Shown piece after piece: positions 14,112 to 21,515 of a stretch of DNA of 23,095 nt (the stretch's first letter is position 1; every line of letters starts with the position of its first letter). The translations under genes and the position numbers were made by a program. Under the pieces are notes generated by a model. The model was given only the letters and a program-made list of their open reading frames with translations. It did no database searches and was not told the DNA's origin. Where the stretch lies: contig CAKUIF010000018.1 in assembly GCA_934660915.1 (NCBI GenBank), forward strand, positions 1 to 23,095, in the 5' to 3' direction. Source of the stretch: an uncultured Olsenella sp. (GTDB lineage: Bacteria > Actinomycetota > Coriobacteriia > Coriobacteriales > Atopobiaceae).

Positions 14112-15392
14112 CTAGGCGCTGCGGCCGGCGCCCTTCTTGCCGTCTTGCGCGCGCAGGGCGAAGGCAAGGCCGATGAGGGCGGCCAAGGTCGAGGCGCCGA
14201 AGAGGACGGCCTGCGGGCCGAAGGCGTCGGCGAGCGCGGGCGAGACGAGCAGCGGCAGGGTGCCTGCCGAGTTCATTCCCATGCGCATGATCGACGAGAC
14301 GCGGCCCACGTTGCCGGGCTCGCAGCGCTGCTGCATGAGCGTCGTGCGCACGGGCGCGAGCGCGCCGAAGCCTATGCCCGTGATGACCTGGCCCACGGCG
14401 GCGACGGCGACGAAGGACGTCCCCGTGTAGATCATCGACCCCACGCCGACGAGCGTGAGGATGAGGGCGAGCAGACGCGTGGAGAGGCTTTGCTTGGGGA
14501 TCTTGAGCACGAGCAGCGAGCCCGCAACGCCGCCGACCCCCGAGACGGCCGAGAGCCAGCCCATCCAGTCGGCGCCCACGCGGAGCACGTCTCGGTAGAA
14601 GAGCGACTCGAGCGAGTCGAAGGCGCCGTAGGCAAAAAAACCGAGGAAGCCGATGAAGAAGAGCACGCGCAGGTCCTCGCGGCCAAAGACGATGCGCACG
14701 CCCTCGGCGGCGTTGGAAAGAAACCCGCGCAGGCCGCCCGCGGGGCGCTCGGCGCCGGCCGCGCCGTCGGCGCATGCGTCGGCGCAGACGTTGGACCCGT
14801 CGCCGCCCGCAGCCCTTCTTGCCGCCGTGAGCTCCTCGCGCGTCGCCCACGCGAGCGCGACGGCGGGCACAGGCGCGAGCATGAGCAGGGAGAACACGCA
14901 CTGCACGGGCGCCCACGTGGTGATCCAGCCCGCCATCGCGGGGCCGAAGACAACGCTCGCGCCGGTAGCCACCTGGTTCAGGCTGTTCATGCGCGCGAGC
15001 TCGCCGGCGTCCTCGGAGAAGTAGCGCGGGTAGGCGTCGATCGCGGTCGTGGACATGCCGAACGAGAGACCGAGCGCCATCGCCACGAGCACGAGCTCGG
15101 GATAGCTCACGGGCGCGAGCCACGCGACGGCGCCGAGCGCGGAGGTTGCCGAGAGCACCGCCATCAGCGTGCGCCTCGGTCCGATGGAGTCGATGACGGG
15201 GCCTGAGGCGAGGTTGCCGGCGACGAGCACGACGTTGAGCAAAAAGACGAGCGCCGACACCTCGAGGGCGCCGAGGCCGAGCACGTAGGTCGCGCACCCG
15301 ATGACGCCGACGAAGTAGGTGGCCTGGAAGGCGAGCATGGAAAAGAAGTTCATCGCGACGATTCGCCGCGTGGGGGTAGAGAGAAATCTCAT
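14112..15392 (-). CDS. Major facilitator superfamily (MFS) exporter
   Basis: This is a predicted 12-helix inner-membrane transporter of 426 aa, most like the EntS/MFS_3-type drug or siderophore exporters. The N-terminal half begins MRFLSTPTRRIVAMNFFSML. A motif-A-like loop SGPVIDSIGPRRTLM lies between helices 2 and 3. A long polar central loop (about 190-230) contains a CADACADG repeat, and the second half repeats six helices. The substrate is unknown. The ATG at 15392 has GGAG about 8 bases upstream. It is separated from the downstream BASS gene by about 147 bp, so co-transcription is possible but not evident. Two exact copies of the 12-mer GCCCTTCTTGCC lie within it, one encoded with rare AGA-AGG arginine codons. 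Confidence 0.85.
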   Translation of the reverse strand: MRFLSTPTRRIVAMNFFSMLAFQATYFVGVIGCATYVLGLGALEVSALVFLLNVVLVAGNLASGPVIDSIGPRRTLMAVLSATSALGAVAWLAPVSYPELVLVAMALGLSFGMSTTAIDAYPRYFSEDAGELARMNSLNQVATGASVVFGPAMAGWITTWAPVQCVFSLLMLAPVPAVALAWATREELTAARRAAGGDGSNVCADACADGAAGAERPAGGLRGFLSNAAEGVRIVFGREDLRVLFFIGFLGFFAYGAFDSLESLFYRDVLRVGADWMGWLSAVSGVGGVAGSLLVLKIPKQSLSTRLLALILTLVGVGSMIYTGTSFVAVAAVGQVITGIGFGALAPVRTTLMQQRCEPGNVGRVSSIMRMGMNSAGTLPLLVSPALADAFGPQAVLFGASTLAALIGLAFALRAQDGKKGAGRSA

Positions 15393-15434
15393 GGGTTAGG
15401 CTCCAGATAAGGCAGAGTACGGGCAGGGGCGGAG

Positions 15435-15449
15435 GGACTGAATCAGTCC
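15435..15449. promoter_or_regulatory. Perfect 15-bp dyad upstream of the MFS gene
   Basis: GGACTG-AAT-CAGTCC is a perfect inverted repeat with 6-bp arms, about 43 bases upstream of the MFS start codon. It is the size of a regulator operator and is in the right place to control the MFS gene. No matching regulator can be assigned from the window. Confidence 0.4.
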
Positions 15450-15531
15450 GCCAGGTAAATACCGCTCTCGAACATGTACATATGCCCATCTCCAAACGCA
15501 CGCGGAGCCAACGCGCTCCAGTATGGCACGC

Positions 15532-15620
15532 CCTGGGACAAAAGGGACGGGGGATTTTGTCCCAAATTGTGGAGCCGCTCCACGTTTTGGGACAAAATCC
15601 CCCGTCCCTTTTGTCCCAGG
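15532..15620. repeat. Large palindromic REP/BIME-like element, copy 4
   Basis: Perfect 35-bp arms (15532-15566 and 15586-15620) surround an inner hairpin GTGGAG-CCG-CTCCAC. Its core is the GGGGGATTTT version found in copy 1. It lies between the divergent MFS and suf genes and ends only two bases before the suf operator dyad, so it may insulate the two transcription units. Confidence 0.9.
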
Positions 15621-15622
15621 CG

Positions 15623-15649
15623 TAAATCCCCCCGCTTGAGGGGTATTTA
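15623..15649. promoter_or_regulatory. Dyad operator candidate at the suf promoter
   Basis: TAAATCCCCC and GGGGTATTTA form 10-bp arms with nine pairs and a 7-nt spacer. The dyad ends 3 bp before the -10 box and occupies the place of the -35. It is the best candidate for binding of the Rrf2-family regulator encoded at the end of the operon; that link is inference. Confidence 0.55.
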
Positions 15650-15652
15650 GGA

Positions 15653-15658
15653 TATAAT
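15653..15658 (+). promoter_or_regulatory. -10 box of the suf operon promoter
   Basis: A perfect TATAAT lies 62 bases before the sufC ATG. No -35 match is found at 16-18 bp spacing (C-rich there), so the promoter may depend on a regulator bound to the adjacent dyad. Confidence 0.65.
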
Positions 15659-15720
15659 CCCTACTCGGCACTGTGAATTAGCGCGAACGCACGCGAAACG
15701 CGCAGATATAAGGAGAGAGA

Positions 15721-16524
15721 ATGTCAGCAGCGCTTCTTAACGTGGGCGGCGTCTCGGCGGGGACCGAGGACAAGCCGATTCTCCACGGCATCGACCTGAC
15801 CGTCGGCGAGGGCGAGTGTCACGTCCTCATGGGCCCCAACGGCGCCGGCAAGTCAACCTTGGGCCACGTCATCATGGGCGACCCGACCTACCGCGTGACC
15901 GGCGGCTCCATCGTCTTTGACGGCGCCGACCTCACCGACGCCTCCGCCGACAAGCGCTCGCTGGCCGGCATCTTCCTCTCGTACCAGGCCCCCGTCGAGG
16001 TGCCCGGCGTGCCCCTCTACAGCTTCCTGCGCACCATCTGCCAGATGCGCCCCGAGCTCAAGACCACCGCGCGCAAGTTCCGCCAGCGCGTGGGCGACAT
16101 CGCCGACGCGCTCGACCTCGATCAGTCCTTCCTCATGCGCGAGCTCAACGTGGGCTTTTCCGGCGGCGAGAAGAAAAAGATCGAGATGCTCCAGCTGCTG
16201 CTCCTGCAGCCCAAGCTCGCCATCCTCGACGAGACCGACTCGGGCCTCGACGTCGACGCCCTGGGCGTCGTCAGCCGCGGCATCGAGGCCTACCGCGAGC
16301 AGTGCGACGGCGCGCTTATCGTGATCACGCACAACACCCGCATCCTCGAGCGCCTCGAGGTCGACCGCACCCACGTGATGGTCAAGGGCCACATGGTCGC
16401 CGAGGGCCCCGCCTCCCTCATCGCCGACATCGACAAGAACGGCTTCGAGCGCTTCGAGCGCCAGGCCGCCGAGATGGGCATCGCAGGCGCCGCGCCCGCG
16501 ACCCGCGAGGGAGCTGACGCTTAA
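15721..16524 (+). CDS. sufC: Fe-S cluster assembly ATPase SufC
   Basis: This is the cytoplasmic ABC-type ATPase that drives the SufBCD scaffold during iron-sulfur cluster building. The 267-aa product has a Walker A motif GPNGAGKST (38-46), the SufC-type signature FSGGEKKKIE (146-155), Walker B LAILDE (166-171) with ETDSGLD, and the switch histidine H204 (VITHNTRIL). The ATG is preceded by AAGGAGAG. It is the first gene of the operon and its stop TAA abuts the sufB GTG start. Regulation probably acts through the dyad at 15623-15649. Confidence 0.97.
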   Translation: MSAALLNVGGVSAGTEDKPILHGIDLTVGEGECHVLMGPNGAGKSTLGHVIMGDPTYRVTGGSIVFDGADLTDASADKRSLAGIFLSYQAPVEVPGVPLYSFLRTICQMRPELKTTARKFRQRVGDIADALDLDQSFLMRELNVGFSGGEKKKIEMLQLLLLQPKLAILDETDSGLDVDALGVVSRGIEAYREQCDGALIVITHNTRILERLEVDRTHVMVKGHMVAEGPASLIADIDKNGFERFERQAAEMGIAGAAPATREGADA

Positions 16525-17952
16525 GTGGCCGATCAGCGCGCGAAGAAGCGCACGCAGGTGGCCGATGTCGACCGCTCCCTCTACGACTTCACCAAGTCCG
16601 AGGAGGGCTATGAGCGCTACGCCGACGGCCTGACCCCCGACATCGTCCGCGCCATCAGCGCAAAGAAGGACGAGCCCGAGTGGATGCTCCAGATGCGCCT
16701 CGACGCGCTGGACAAGTACCACGCCCGCGCCATGCCCGACAACTGGGGCCCGTCCATCGCCGGCCTCGACCTCGACCACATCTCGACGTTCGTCTCGCCC
16801 AAGACCAAGCAGGCAAAGAGCTGGGACGACGTGCCCGCCGACATCAAGGACACCTTCGACCGCCTGGGCATCCCCGAGGCCGAGCGCGAGAGCCTGGCCG
16901 GCGTCGGCGCCCAGTACGACTCCGAGATCGTCTACCACAACATGCGCGAGGAGGTCGCCAAGCAGGGCGTCGTCTACACCACCATCGAGGACGCGCTGCA
17001 CGACCCACAGTGGGAGCCCGTGGTGCACGAGTACTTCGGCACCCTCATCCCGCCCACCGACCACAAGTTCGCGGCGCTGCACTACGCCGTCTGGAGCGGC
17101 GGCTCGTTCGTCTACGTGCCCGCCGGCGTGACCCTCGACTACCCGCTGCAGAGCTACTTCCGCCTGAACGCCGAGGGCGCCGGCCAGTTCGAGCACACGC
17201 TCATCATCGTCGAGCCGGGCGCCGACCTGCACTTCATCGAGGGCTGCTCCGCGCCCAAGTACTTCGCGGCCAACCTCCACGCGGGCGCGGTCGAGCTCTT
17301 CGTCAAGGACGGCGCGCGCCTGCGCTACTCGACGATCGAGAACTGGTCCAAGAACATGTACAACCTCAACACCAAGCGCGCCCGCGTCGGCTCCGACGCA
17401 AAGATGGAGTGGGTCTCCGGCTCGTTCGGCAGCCACGTGAGCTACCTGTACCCCACCACCATCATGGAGGGCGCACGCTCGAGCTGCGAGTTCACCGGCA
17501 TCACCTTCGCCGGCGCCACGCAGGACCTCGACACCGGCTGCAAGGTCGTCATGAACGGCGCCGACACCACGGCCACCGTGAACACCAAGTCCATCTCCAA
17601 GGACGGCGGCGTGAACACGTTCCGCAGCTCCGTGGTGGTGGGCCGCCGCGCCGACCGCGCGCGCTGCAGCGTTTCTTGCCAGTCGCTCATGCTCGACGAC
17701 ATCAGCCGCTCCGACACCATCCCCGCGATGGACGTCCGCAACGCCACCGCGCAGGTCGGCCACGAGGCCACGATCGGCCGCATCTCCGACGACACGATCC
17801 TGTACCTCATGAGCCGCGGCTGCTCCGAGGCCGAGGCCCGCACGCTCGTGGTCAACGGATTTGCGAACCCCGTCTCGAAGGAGCTCCCCATGGAGTACGC
17901 CGTCGAGATGAACAACCTGATCAAGCTCGAGATGGAAGGGGCGATCGGCTAA
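16525..17952 (+). CDS. sufB: Fe-S cluster assembly protein SufB
   Basis: SufB is the core scaffold subunit on which sulfur is accepted and the nascent cluster is assembled, together with SufC and SufD. The 475-aa product has the expected length and hallmark segments: YAVWSGGSFVYVPAGV (about 190-205), the beta-helix region with FIEGCSAPKY, and the C-terminal ELPMEYAVEMNNLIKLEMEG. The start is GTG directly after the sufC stop, with GAGGGAGC upstream inside sufC; the next in-frame ATG is more than 50 codons inside conserved sequence. The stop overlaps the sufD start (TAATG). Confidence 0.97.
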   Translation: MADQRAKKRTQVADVDRSLYDFTKSEEGYERYADGLTPDIVRAISAKKDEPEWMLQMRLDALDKYHARAMPDNWGPSIAGLDLDHISTFVSPKTKQAKSWDDVPADIKDTFDRLGIPEAERESLAGVGAQYDSEIVYHNMREEVAKQGVVYTTIEDALHDPQWEPVVHEYFGTLIPPTDHKFAALHYAVWSGGSFVYVPAGVTLDYPLQSYFRLNAEGAGQFEHTLIIVEPGADLHFIEGCSAPKYFAANLHAGAVELFVKDGARLRYSTIENWSKNMYNLNTKRARVGSDAKMEWVSGSFGSHVSYLYPTTIMEGARSSCEFTGITFAGATQDLDTGCKVVMNGADTTATVNTKSISKDGGVNTFRSSVVVGRRADRARCSVSCQSLMLDDISRSDTIPAMDVRNATAQVGHEATIGRISDDTILYLMSRGCSEAEARTLVVNGFANPVSKELPMEYAVEMNNLIKLEMEGAIG

Positions 17953-19103
17953 TGGTCGACGAGAAGAACGCCCTCGGCGCCGCGGACGCGGCCGCCGCCG
18001 CGCCCGAGACCGTCGAGCTCAAGCGCGTGAACACTCCCCCGGCGCAGACCTGGAACCGCCTGCGCGCCAACGACATAACCCTCACCGTGCCCAAGATCTC
18101 GCGCAAGGGCGACGTCTACTTCGCCCTGCCGAGGCTCTTCGACAAGGTCGAGTGCGGCATTGGCCAGCAGGTCACCGACTGGGTCTGCTCCCAGGCGGCC
18201 GACTCCCGCTACGTCGAGGTCGCGCGCGGCGAGAAGCGCGCCGAGCCCGTCGTCATCACCGTGGGCGCCGACGACGGCGAGGTCGCCGACACCGGCGTCA
18301 TGGTCCGCGACGACGCCGAGTGCACCATCGTCGTGGCGTCCTTCGGCGCGGGCGAGGGCGGCACCTCCGCCTCGCTTCTGCGCGTGATCGCGGGCGCCCG
18401 CGCCCACGTGAGCATCGTCGAGGTCCTCGGCTGCTCCGAGGGCCAGCAGCACCTCGACAGCGTGGGCATCAAGGCCGGCGACGACGCGCGCATCGAGGTG
18501 CGCCAGTACGCCCTCGGCGGCGGCACCCTCGCCCTCGGCCTGGCGTGCGAGCTGGCCGGCGACCGCTCGCGCATCGACCTTCTTACCCGCTACCACGCCC
18601 GCCGCAAGGATGTGCTCGACATGAACCACATCGTGCGCCAGCGCGGCCGCAACACCCGCGCCGAGGTCCACGAGTCCGGCGCCCTGGACGACGCCGCGAG
18701 GAAGTCCCTGCGCGCCACGATCGACCTCGTGCACGGCGCGCGAGGCTCCAAGGGCAACGAGTCCGAGAGTGTGCTCGTGCTCGGCGACGACGTGGTCAAC
18801 AAGACCATGCCCGTCATCCTGTGCGACGAGGACGACGTCGCCGGCAATCACGGCGCGACCATCGGCAGCGTGAGCCCCGAGCAGATCGACTACCTCATGG
18901 ACCGCGGCCTTTCCCGCCGCGAGGCCGAGCAGCTCTTTGTCCGCGCCATCTTCGAGGACGCCATCATCCACGCCCCCGAGGCGTCCTCCCACGCCGCGGC
19001 CATCGCGCGCGCCGAGGAGGTCCTGGGCGCCGACGTTGCCCACGACTTCGACGACGGCGTCGACGCCGGGAATGGCGACGCGCCCGCTTCCGAGGAGGAC
19101 TAA
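17952..19103 (+). CDS. sufD: Fe-S cluster assembly protein SufD
   Basis: SufD is the SufB paralogue that forms the SufBC2D complex and helps in iron entry. The 383-aa product has an Ala-rich N-terminus and a beta-helix core with VSIVEVLGCSEGQQH. The C-terminal SufB/SufD helical segment (GATIGSVSPEQIDYLMDRGLSRREAEQLFVRAIFED) is present, here given only as positions about 300-340. It ends in an acidic tail. SufD is usually the more divergent partner, and this fits. The ATG overlaps the sufB stop, and its own TAA overlaps the sufS ATG, showing coupled translation. Confidence 0.94.
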   Translation: MVDEKNALGAADAAAAAPETVELKRVNTPPAQTWNRLRANDITLTVPKISRKGDVYFALPRLFDKVECGIGQQVTDWVCSQAADSRYVEVARGEKRAEPVVITVGADDGEVADTGVMVRDDAECTIVVASFGAGEGGTSASLLRVIAGARAHVSIVEVLGCSEGQQHLDSVGIKAGDDARIEVRQYALGGGTLALGLACELAGDRSRIDLLTRYHARRKDVLDMNHIVRQRGRNTRAEVHESGALDDAARKSLRATIDLVHGARGSKGNESESVLVLGDDVVNKTMPVILCDEDDVAGNHGATIGSVSPEQIDYLMDRGLSRREAEQLFVRAIFEDAIIHAPEASSHAAAIARAEEVLGADVAHDFDDGVDAGNGDAPASEED

Positions 19104-20359
19104 TGGTTGATATCGAGAAGAACCCCTACAAGGCGGACTTCCCGCTGCTGGCCGGCCACCCGGAGCTGGCGTTCCTCGACTCCGCGGCGACGGCCCAGCG
19201 CCCTGCCTGCGTACTCGACGCCGAGCGCGACTTCTACACGCAGATGAACGCCAACCCGCTGCGCGGACTCTACAGCCTCTCGGTGCGCGCCACCTCCGAG
19301 ATCGCCGCCGTGCGCAAGCAGATCGCCGAGCTCATAGGCGCCGTCGACGAGGCCGGCAAGCCAGCCGCCGACGACATCGTCTTTACCCGCAACACGAGCG
19401 AGAGCCTGAACCTCGTGGCCAAGTCCTTCGCGCCGACCGTGCTTGGCGCCGGTGACGAGGTGGCCGTGACCATCATGGAGCACCACTCCGACCTCATCCC
19501 GTGGCAGCAGGCCTGCCGCGCGGCAGGGGCCACGCTCGTCCTTCTTTACCCCGACGACCAGGGCGTCATTCGCGACGAGGAGATCGCCGCGAAGATCGGC
19601 CCTAAGACGCGGATCGTCGCGGTAACGGAGGTCTCCAACGTTCTCGGCGTCCGCAACCCCGTCGAGAAGATCGCGAAGGCCGCCCACGCGCAGGGCGCCT
19701 ACGTCGTCGTCGACGGCGCCCAGTCCGTGCCGCACATGGCCGTCGACGTCCGCGAGCTCGGCGCCGACTTCCTCGCTTTCAGCGCCCACAAGGCGCTCGG
19801 CCCCATGGGCATCGGCGTGCTCTGGGGACGCCATGAGCTGCTCGACGCCATGCCGCCCATGCTCACCGGCGGCGAGATGATCGACTCCGTGACCGAGCAG
19901 GACGCCACCTGGGCGCCCGTGCCCGAGAAGTTCGAGGCCGGCACGCAGGACGCCGCGGGCATCTACGCCACCGGCGCCGCGCTCACCTACCTCACCCGCA
20001 CCGTGGGCTACGACGCCGTGGCCGCCCGCGAGGCCGCGCTCGTGGCCTACCTCATGGGTCGCATGGCGGAGCTCGACTTCATCGACGTCATCGGGCCCGC
20101 CGACGCGTCTGCTCACCACGGCGTCGTGAGCTTCAACGTCCGCGGCATCCACCCGCACGACGTGGCGAGCATCCTCGACGCGTCCGGCGTCTGCATCCGC
20201 GCGGGCCACCACTGCGCCCAGCCCCTGCTCACCTGGCTCGGCGTGGAGAACCTCGCCTGCTGCCGCGCCAGCGTGGCCTTCTACAACGACAAGTCCGACG
20301 TCGATCGCCTGATCGACGGCCTCGAGCAAGTTTGGCAGGTATTCCATGGCCGTAACTGA
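19103..20359 (+). CDS. sufS: Cysteine desulfurase SufS
   Basis: This PLP enzyme converts cysteine to alanine and a protein persulfide that feeds the SUF scaffold through SufU. The 418-aa product is a class V aminotransferase-fold protein with PLP-binding Lys230 in SAHKALGPMGIG, the HH pair at 127-128 (MEHHSD), Asp204 and Gln207 in VVDGAQS, and catalytic Cys371 in RAGHHCAQP. The start is the ATG overlapping the sufD stop; the open frame extends far upstream only in a non-coding frame of sufD. It overlaps sufU by 14 bases. Confidence 0.97.
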   Translation: MVDIEKNPYKADFPLLAGHPELAFLDSAATAQRPACVLDAERDFYTQMNANPLRGLYSLSVRATSEIAAVRKQIAELIGAVDEAGKPAADDIVFTRNTSESLNLVAKSFAPTVLGAGDEVAVTIMEHHSDLIPWQQACRAAGATLVLLYPDDQGVIRDEEIAAKIGPKTRIVAVTEVSNVLGVRNPVEKIAKAAHAQGAYVVVDGAQSVPHMAVDVRELGADFLAFSAHKALGPMGIGVLWGRHELLDAMPPMLTGGEMIDSVTEQDATWAPVPEKFEAGTQDAAGIYATGAALTYLTRTVGYDAVAAREAALVAYLMGRMAELDFIDVIGPADASAHHGVVSFNVRGIHPHDVASILDASGVCIRAGHHCAQPLLTWLGVENLACCRASVAFYNDKSDVDRLIDGLEQVWQVFHGRN

Positions 20360-20786
20360 CCTCTATAACGCCGAGTTCATGGACCACGTGTCCCACCCGG
20401 ATTATAAGTACCAGATGGAGTGCCCGGACTGCACGCACGAGGGCGTCAACCCCTCCTGCGGCGACGAGCTCACCTTCTCGGTCCGCTTCGCCGACGACGG
20501 CACCATCGAGGAGGCCGCCTTCACCGGCCACGGCTGCGCCATCAGCCAGGCGTCGGCCGACATCATGAGCGACCTGATGATCGACAAGACCCCCGAGGAG
20601 GCCATCCGCCTCTGCAAGCTCTTCATGCAGATGGTCCGCGGCGAGATCTCCGAGGACGATCCGGCGATCGCCGACCTTGAGGACGCCTCGATCCTGAAGG
20701 ACATCGCCCACATGCCCGCGCGCGTCAAGTGCGCCGAGCTCGCCTGGCGCACCCTCGAGGAAATGCTGGAGAACAAGCAGGCCTAG
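20346..20786 (+). CDS. sufU: SUF system sulfur-transfer protein SufU
   Basis: SufU is a zinc-containing, IscU-like protein which in the Bacillus-type SUF system takes sulfur from SufS. The 146-aa product carries the zinc-ligand set Cys38 and Asp40 (NPSCGDELTF), Cys64 (GHGCAISQASADIM) and Cys129 (RVKCAELAW). It overlaps the sufS 3' end, typical of a dedicated pair. It has additional cysteines C26 and C29 (ECPDC) before the core that are not part of the usual ligand set. It is the last structural gene before the regulator. Confidence 0.95.
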   Translation: MAVTDLYNAEFMDHVSHPDYKYQMECPDCTHEGVNPSCGDELTFSVRFADDGTIEEAAFTGHGCAISQASADIMSDLMIDKTPEEAIRLCKLFMQMVRGEISEDDPAIADLEDASILKDIAHMPARVKCAELAWRTLEEMLENKQA

Positions 20787-20788
20787 GT

Positions 20789-20820
20789 GCTTCTTGGCTT
20801 CTTGGCTTCTTGGCTTCTTT
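20789..20820 (+). repeat. Tandem 8-bp microsatellite between sufU and the regulator gene
   Basis: The unit GCTTCTTG is repeated four times (last copy 7 of 8) starting three bases after the sufU stop codon. It lies 30 bases upstream of the rrf2 start, within the leader. Eight-bp units can change copy number by slipped-strand mispairing. Confidence 0.85.
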
Positions 20821-20850
20821 TCTTATTTACTTTTTGATTGGAGACCGAAC

Positions 20851-21291
20851 ATGGGAATGTTCTCGACGAAAGGCATCTACGCCCTGCGCGCGATGGCCGA
20901 CCTCGCCGGGCACGAGGGCTGGGTCTCCCTGGGCGATGTCTCGCAGCGCCAGAACATCTCGCGCAAGTACCTCGAGCAGGTCATCTCGCTCATGCACAAG
21001 GCAGGCTACGTCCAGAGCCAGCGCGGCAAGGGAGGCGGCTACAAGCTCACGCGCGACCCCAAGGACTACACGCTCGGCGAGATCCTGCGCGCGGCGGAAG
21101 GGTCGCTCGCGCCCGTGAACTGCCTCGACTGCTCCAACGGAACCATCTGCCCGCAGGTGAGCACCTGCTCGACCGTCGGCGTCTGGCGCGACCTCGGGCG
21201 CGTGACCTCGAGCTACCTCGACTCAAAGACCTTGGCCGACCTCGTGCACCCCGAGGGCGGCTCCTGCTCGGTGAACTTCAGCGACAAATAA
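20851..21291 (+). CDS. Rrf2/IscR-family transcriptional regulator of the suf operon
   Basis: This is a winged-helix regulator likely to sense iron-sulfur status. The 146-aa product begins MGMFSTKGIYALRAMADLA, the classic Rrf2 N-terminus. It has the helix-turn-helix with ISRKYLEQV (about 36-44) and the wing GKGGGYKLTR (59-68). The cluster-binding loop has cysteines at 91, 94, 100 and 106; IscR and relatives use three cysteines here. The ATG has GGAG 7 bases upstream; an upstream TTG would translate the microsatellite and is less likely. It follows sufU by 64 bp in the same direction and probably autoregulates the operon. Confidence 0.92.
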   Translation: MGMFSTKGIYALRAMADLAGHEGWVSLGDVSQRQNISRKYLEQVISLMHKAGYVQSQRGKGGGYKLTRDPKDYTLGEILRAAEGSLAPVNCLDCSNGTICPQVSTCSTVGVWRDLGRVTSSYLDSKTLADLVHPEGGSCSVNFSDK

Positions 21292-21327
21292 CGCCGCGTG
21301 AGCGCGTGGCCGCGCCGCCGTTCCGCT

Positions 21328-21383
21328 GCTAAGAAAAGCCGACGTGTGGGCACAGCATCGCCCAGACGTCGGCTTTTCTTAGC
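21328..21383 (+). terminator. Long hairpin downstream of the suf operon
   Basis: Arms 21328-21351 and 21360-21383 (24 bp, one mismatch, 8-nt loop) are two facing copies of the 22-nt repeat family. On the plus strand the stem ends in TTTTCTTAGC, so it can act as a terminator for the suf transcript, and by symmetry for the convergent fic transcript. Confidence 0.6.
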
Positions 21384-21464
21384 GGCAAGGAGCTCGGAGG
21401 GCCCAGAGGCCGCGTTTTCTTAGCAAGAAGGACCGGCGCCGCCCAGGCGTGCGGGTTTCTTAGC
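21328..21464 (+). repeat. Repeat array of 22-nt units with about 41-bp period (middle array)
   Basis: One inverted copy (21328-21349) is followed by three direct copies at 21362-21383, 21403-21424 and 21443-21464, spaced 41 and 40 bp. The shared end is TTTCTTAGC preceded by a G-rich stretch; spacers of 18-19 nt are unrelated. It lies between the convergent rrf2 and fic genes. Confidence 0.75.
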
Positions 21465-21515
21465 AGCGACGACCACGCCTCATCAACCGCTTGGCGTCCC
21501 CGCCGATTAACGACG

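Noticed and set aside
15396..15671. A 91-codon minus-strand frame through the palindrome upstream of the MFS gene
   Set aside because: It crosses the suf promoter, operator and palindrome and has no ribosome binding site or recognisable features.
15853..17763. A 636-codon minus-strand frame opposite sufC and sufB
   Set aside because: It spans two well-defined genes on the other strand and its translation is low-complexity; it is a GC-driven shadow.
16680..19103. An 807-codon plus-strand frame overlapping sufB and joined to sufD
   Set aside because: Only the part after 17952 is real (SufD). The N-terminal portion is an Arg/Pro-rich out-of-frame reading of sufB.
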